In this document: piece by piece, positions 4,475 to 5,798 of the stretch
Numbering within the stretch: position 1 is the stretch's first letter
Layout of the letters: each line of letters begins with the position of its first letter
The notes under the pieces: generated by a model
The model's input: only the letters and a program-made list of their open reading frames with translations
Told to the model about the DNA's origin: nothing
Databases searched by the model: none
Assembly (NCBI GenBank): GCA_030603375.1
Contig: JAUVXY010000093.1
Span: 1 to 5,798 of the forward strand
Length of the DNA: 5,798 nucleotides
Direction: 5' to 3'
Origin: Actinomycetes bacterium
GTDB taxonomy: Bacteria; Actinomycetota; Humimicrobiia; Humimicrobiales; Humimicrobiaceae
Made by a program: the position numbers and the translations under genes

Positions 4475-5335
4475 TCAATTACTTTTATATATTCTTACAA
4501 GACTTGCTTCCGGCTGGCAATAGCACCTGAACTGTGAAAACCTGCCTTCGCCAAGACCCCTGGTAACATAAAGAACAAAATTTTTAAAATAAAAAAGACC
4601 TGAGGCAAATTTAGTTTTTATCCTGCATCCTGAAAGTACGGCTCCAATCAGCGGAAGCCTTACCTGCCCTCCGTGGGTATGTCCGCTAAAAATAATGTCA
4701 ACTTTCCTTTGCGACAGTTCAGTTATGGAATCAGCATCAGGTGTATGTATAAGAATCAGCCGCAGCTTATCCTTGTTATTTAATTTGTGTACCTTCTCTT
4801 TCTTCAAGCTAAATGCATTTCTGTATTCAGCCCCATAGCTAGATTTTTTAATAAGTTCCGGGCTTATAGCTGGACCAGCATCCTTAAAAGCTTTTTCTAT
4901 ATCAATTTTTTTAATTATTGGATCATCAAGACCTATAATTTCTACTTCCCTTATATCCTGCCTGCCTATATTAATCTTCCTCGACTCATTGCTTAAAACT
5001 TCAATCCCAATATCAGCTAATCTTGATACTATGCAGAAAACATCATTTTCCCTTTCATATTCCCTTTTTCTCTTGAACATATTCTTTAAAAATTCAACCA
5101 GTTTCTTATTGTAGTAATCATGCACACCAAAAACAGCATACTTGCCATACCTTGCCTTAAAGGAATTTAGCATACTGGCCAGGTACTCAATATTTTCATC
5201 CTGCTCAACAAGATCGCCTGTAAGAAAAATGAAGTCTGTCTCTAAGTTATTAAGACTCTTCACAAATTTATATAATTTCCTGCCTTTATAATTTTTTCTG
5301 AGATGGAAATCTGACAGATGTAAAATAGTGAGCAC
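4475..5335 (-). CDS. Metallophosphoesterase catalytic domain (YkuE/YaeI-like), frameshifted from its N-terminus
   Basis: This frame gives a 286-residue calcineurin-like phosphoesterase. Metal-site motifs are D9-x-H11 (LSDFH), G40-D41 (LTGDLV), G70-V-H72-D73, H197 (LIHTPD) and GHTHGGQ at 218-224. The family hydrolyses phosphate esters with two metal ions. The YkuE/YaeI branch is membrane-associated and YaeI acts on lipid-linked phosphates (UDP-diacylglucosamine-type chemistry is known for the related LpxH/LpxI systems), so a membrane substrate is plausible but unproven. The usual GNHD has Val71 in place of the Asn metal ligand. GTG 5335 is the first start in this frame, but it begins right at the first strand, with no leader and no clear Shine-Dalgarno. 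The missing leader is in another frame at 5286-5495. With one base fewer in the A10 run the joined product would be 339 residues. Confidence 0.85.
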   Translation of the reverse strand: MLTILHLSDFHLRKNYKGRKLYKFVKSLNNLETDFIFLTGDLVEQDENIEYLASMLNSFKARYGKYAVFGVHDYYNKKLVEFLKNMFKRKREYERENDVFCIVSRLADIGIEVLSNESRKINIGRQDIREVEIIGLDDPIIKKIDIEKAFKDAGPAISPELIKKSSYGAEYRNAFSLKKEKVHKLNNKDKLRLILIHTPDADSITELSQRKVDIIFSGHTHGGQVRLPLIGAVLSGCRIKTKFASGLFYFKNFVLYVTRGLGEGRFSQFRCYCQPEASLVRIYKSN

Positions 5336-5495
5336 AGGAGAATTGTTTTTTTTTTGGTTTTAAATCAATGCTGCCATTGTTTTTTATATAAATATTTACT
5401 TCCGACAGTTTAAAATTTGTCGGCTCATATCTATATGCATAAAAAATAAATACCAGAATAACAACTAATATAATGATTAAAAAAAACCAAACCAT
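5286..5495 (-). CDS. N-terminal membrane anchor of the metallophosphoesterase, out of frame
   Basis: This 69-residue frame starts at ATG 5495 with a transmembrane helix at residues 2-21, then YRYEPTNFKLSEVNIYIKN, the usual linker strand that precedes the LTILHLSDFH core in membrane-anchored YkuE-type enzymes. It then reads LKPKKKQ through ten A (minus strand, 5355-5346) and continues in the wrong frame as CAHYFTSVRFPS, which is the out-of-frame reading of the core motif, ending at 5286. Removing one A gives a continuous LKPKKNNSPVLTILHLSDF. AAGGA lies 11 nt before the ATG. It is almost certainly the true beginning of the phosphoesterase and not an independent gene. Confidence 0.8.
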   Translation of the reverse strand: MVWFFLIIILVVILVFIFYAYRYEPTNFKLSEVNIYIKNNGSIDLKPKKKQFSCAHYFTSVRFPSQKKL

Positions 5496-5621
5496 AAGTT
5501 ACAATTTCCTTCTTATAATTTTAGCGGCTCACAGGTTCTTAATATGATATCACAATTTTTAAAAATTTTGATTTTAAACTTTTATGCAGGTATATTTAAC
5601 AAACTGCTGCCTCATCTAAAT

Positions 5622-5651
5622 TTGACAAAGTACATCTAAGTATAATAAAAT
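5622..5651 (+). promoter_or_regulatory. Promoter of the helix-turn-helix gene
   Basis: TTGACA (5622-5627), 18 bp, TAAAAT (5646-5651), about 27 bp before the start codon. TATAAT at 5641-5646 is a better hexamer but only 13 bp from the -35. Confidence 0.55.
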
Positions 5652-5656
5652 ATACT
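5639..5656. promoter_or_regulatory. Inverted repeat AGTATA-N6-TATACT over the -10 region
   Basis: AGTATA (5639-5644) and TATACT (5651-5656) are exact reverse complements with a 6-nt AT spacer, covering the -10 box of the helix-turn-helix gene. It is a possible autoregulatory operator, though short AT-only arms are common by chance in this DNA. Confidence 0.3.
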
Positions 5657-5677
5657 GAAGTAATGATGGAGGTTCTT

Positions 5678-5798
5678 ATGTTAACCAAAGAAATTATGAC
5701 TCCCGAACAAGTAGCTGATTATCTTCAGCTTAATCCAACTACTATATACCGCTATATAAGGGAAGGAAAACTTATTGCCTCTAAAATTGGCAGGCAGT
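5678..5798 (+). CDS. Excisionase/MerR-like helix-turn-helix protein (partial, C-terminus off the right edge)
   Basis: Forty residues are visible. After MLTKEI the sequence MTPEQVADYLQLNPTTIYRY and then IREGKLIASKIGRQ is the classical HTH_17/excisionase (MerR-superfamily) fold. Helix 1 is EQVADYL, the recognition helix is TTIYRYI, and the start of the wing is KLIASKIGRQ. Such domains occur in phage or plasmid excisionases, small transcription regulators and the DNA-binding part of some site-specific methylases or recombination factors; the missing C-terminus would decide. ATG 5678 has an ideal GGAGG 5 nt upstream (5668-5672). It is divergent from the phosphoesterase gene across a 182-bp gap holding its promoter. 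Confidence 0.8.
   Translation, partial: MLTKEIMTPEQVADYLQLNPTTIYRYIREGKLIASKIGRQ

Larger units (their letters stand above)
4232..4481. repeat. Duplicated block, decayed copy with two deletions
   Basis: This copy aligns with 2336-3085 but lacks the equivalents of 2422-2473 and 2552-3007. Its left end begins at GerMN codon 5: the minus strand here keeps ATG AGA CAA GAG GGT at 4246-4232 and then runs into unrelated sequence, stopping at TAA (4201-4199) after 15 residues. Its right end overlaps the last codons and stop of the phosphoesterase gene (4475). The block therefore fills the whole gap between the family-2 glycosyltransferase promoter region and the phosphoesterase, and explains all of this otherwise gene-free stretch. 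Confidence 0.85.

Noticed and set aside
4324..4530. Plus-strand open frame of 68 codons
   Set aside because: It spans the decayed duplicated block and the antisense end of the phosphoesterase; no domain and no ribosome site.
5554..5567. AATTTTTAAAAATT palindrome upstream of the phosphoesterase gene
   Set aside because: AT-only low-complexity sequence, common by chance in this DNA and with no GC stem.

Overview
The window is AT-rich bacterial DNA packed with genes, nearly all on the minus strand. It has weak Shine-Dalgarno sequences, mixed ATG/GTG/TTG starts, a one-transmembrane GerMN-domain protein and a putative lipoprotein. Together these suggest a low-GC, Gram-positive-like or deep-branching uncultured bacterium. 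Nothing here fixes the phylum, and the taxonomic guess is weak. No rRNA, tRNA or CRISPR array was seen.

Layout, in coordinate order. (1) 1-469, minus: the N-terminal part of a family-4-type glycosyltransferase that runs off the left edge. (2) 488-1411, minus: an NAD-dependent UDP-sugar 4-epimerase-like SDR with a TTG start, 18 bp from the glycosyltransferase, so the two are probably co-transcribed surface-glycan genes. (3) 1535-2350, minus: a membrane-anchored GerMN-domain protein. (4) 2409-2954, minus: a putative lipoprotein with an acidic linker and TPR-like helices. (5) 3185-3446, plus: a wrecked toxin-antitoxin operon, made of a 13-residue antitoxin stub fused by deletion to a PIN-toxin remnant, with a candidate operator still in front. 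(6) 3391-4125, minus: a DPM1-like family-2 glycosyltransferase. (7) 4232-4481: a shrunken second copy of the region around the lipoprotein gene. (8) 4475-5495, minus: a membrane-anchored metallophosphoesterase whose N-terminus and catalytic domain lie in different frames, broken at a run of ten A. (9) 5678-end, plus: the start of an excisionase/MerR-like helix-turn-helix gene, divergent from the phosphoesterase.

The most informative structure is the middle (2336-4481). Three blocks from the GerMN start, the lipoprotein gene and its promoter recur in the same order and orientation at 4232-4481, roughly 86-94 % identical but with two internal deletions. The toxin-antitoxin remnant and the family-2 glycosyltransferase sit between the two copies. 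This looks like an old duplication or insertion in a locus once ordered GerMN gene - lipoprotein gene - phosphoesterase gene, followed by decay of one copy.

Other points that stand out are a perfect 23-bp inverted repeat inside the lipoprotein signal-peptide codons with T-rich DNA on both sides, a 28-bp near-palindrome over the -35 box of the lipoprotein promoter copy, and the A10 frameshift in the phosphoesterase. I saw no convincing wholly new multi-gene system.
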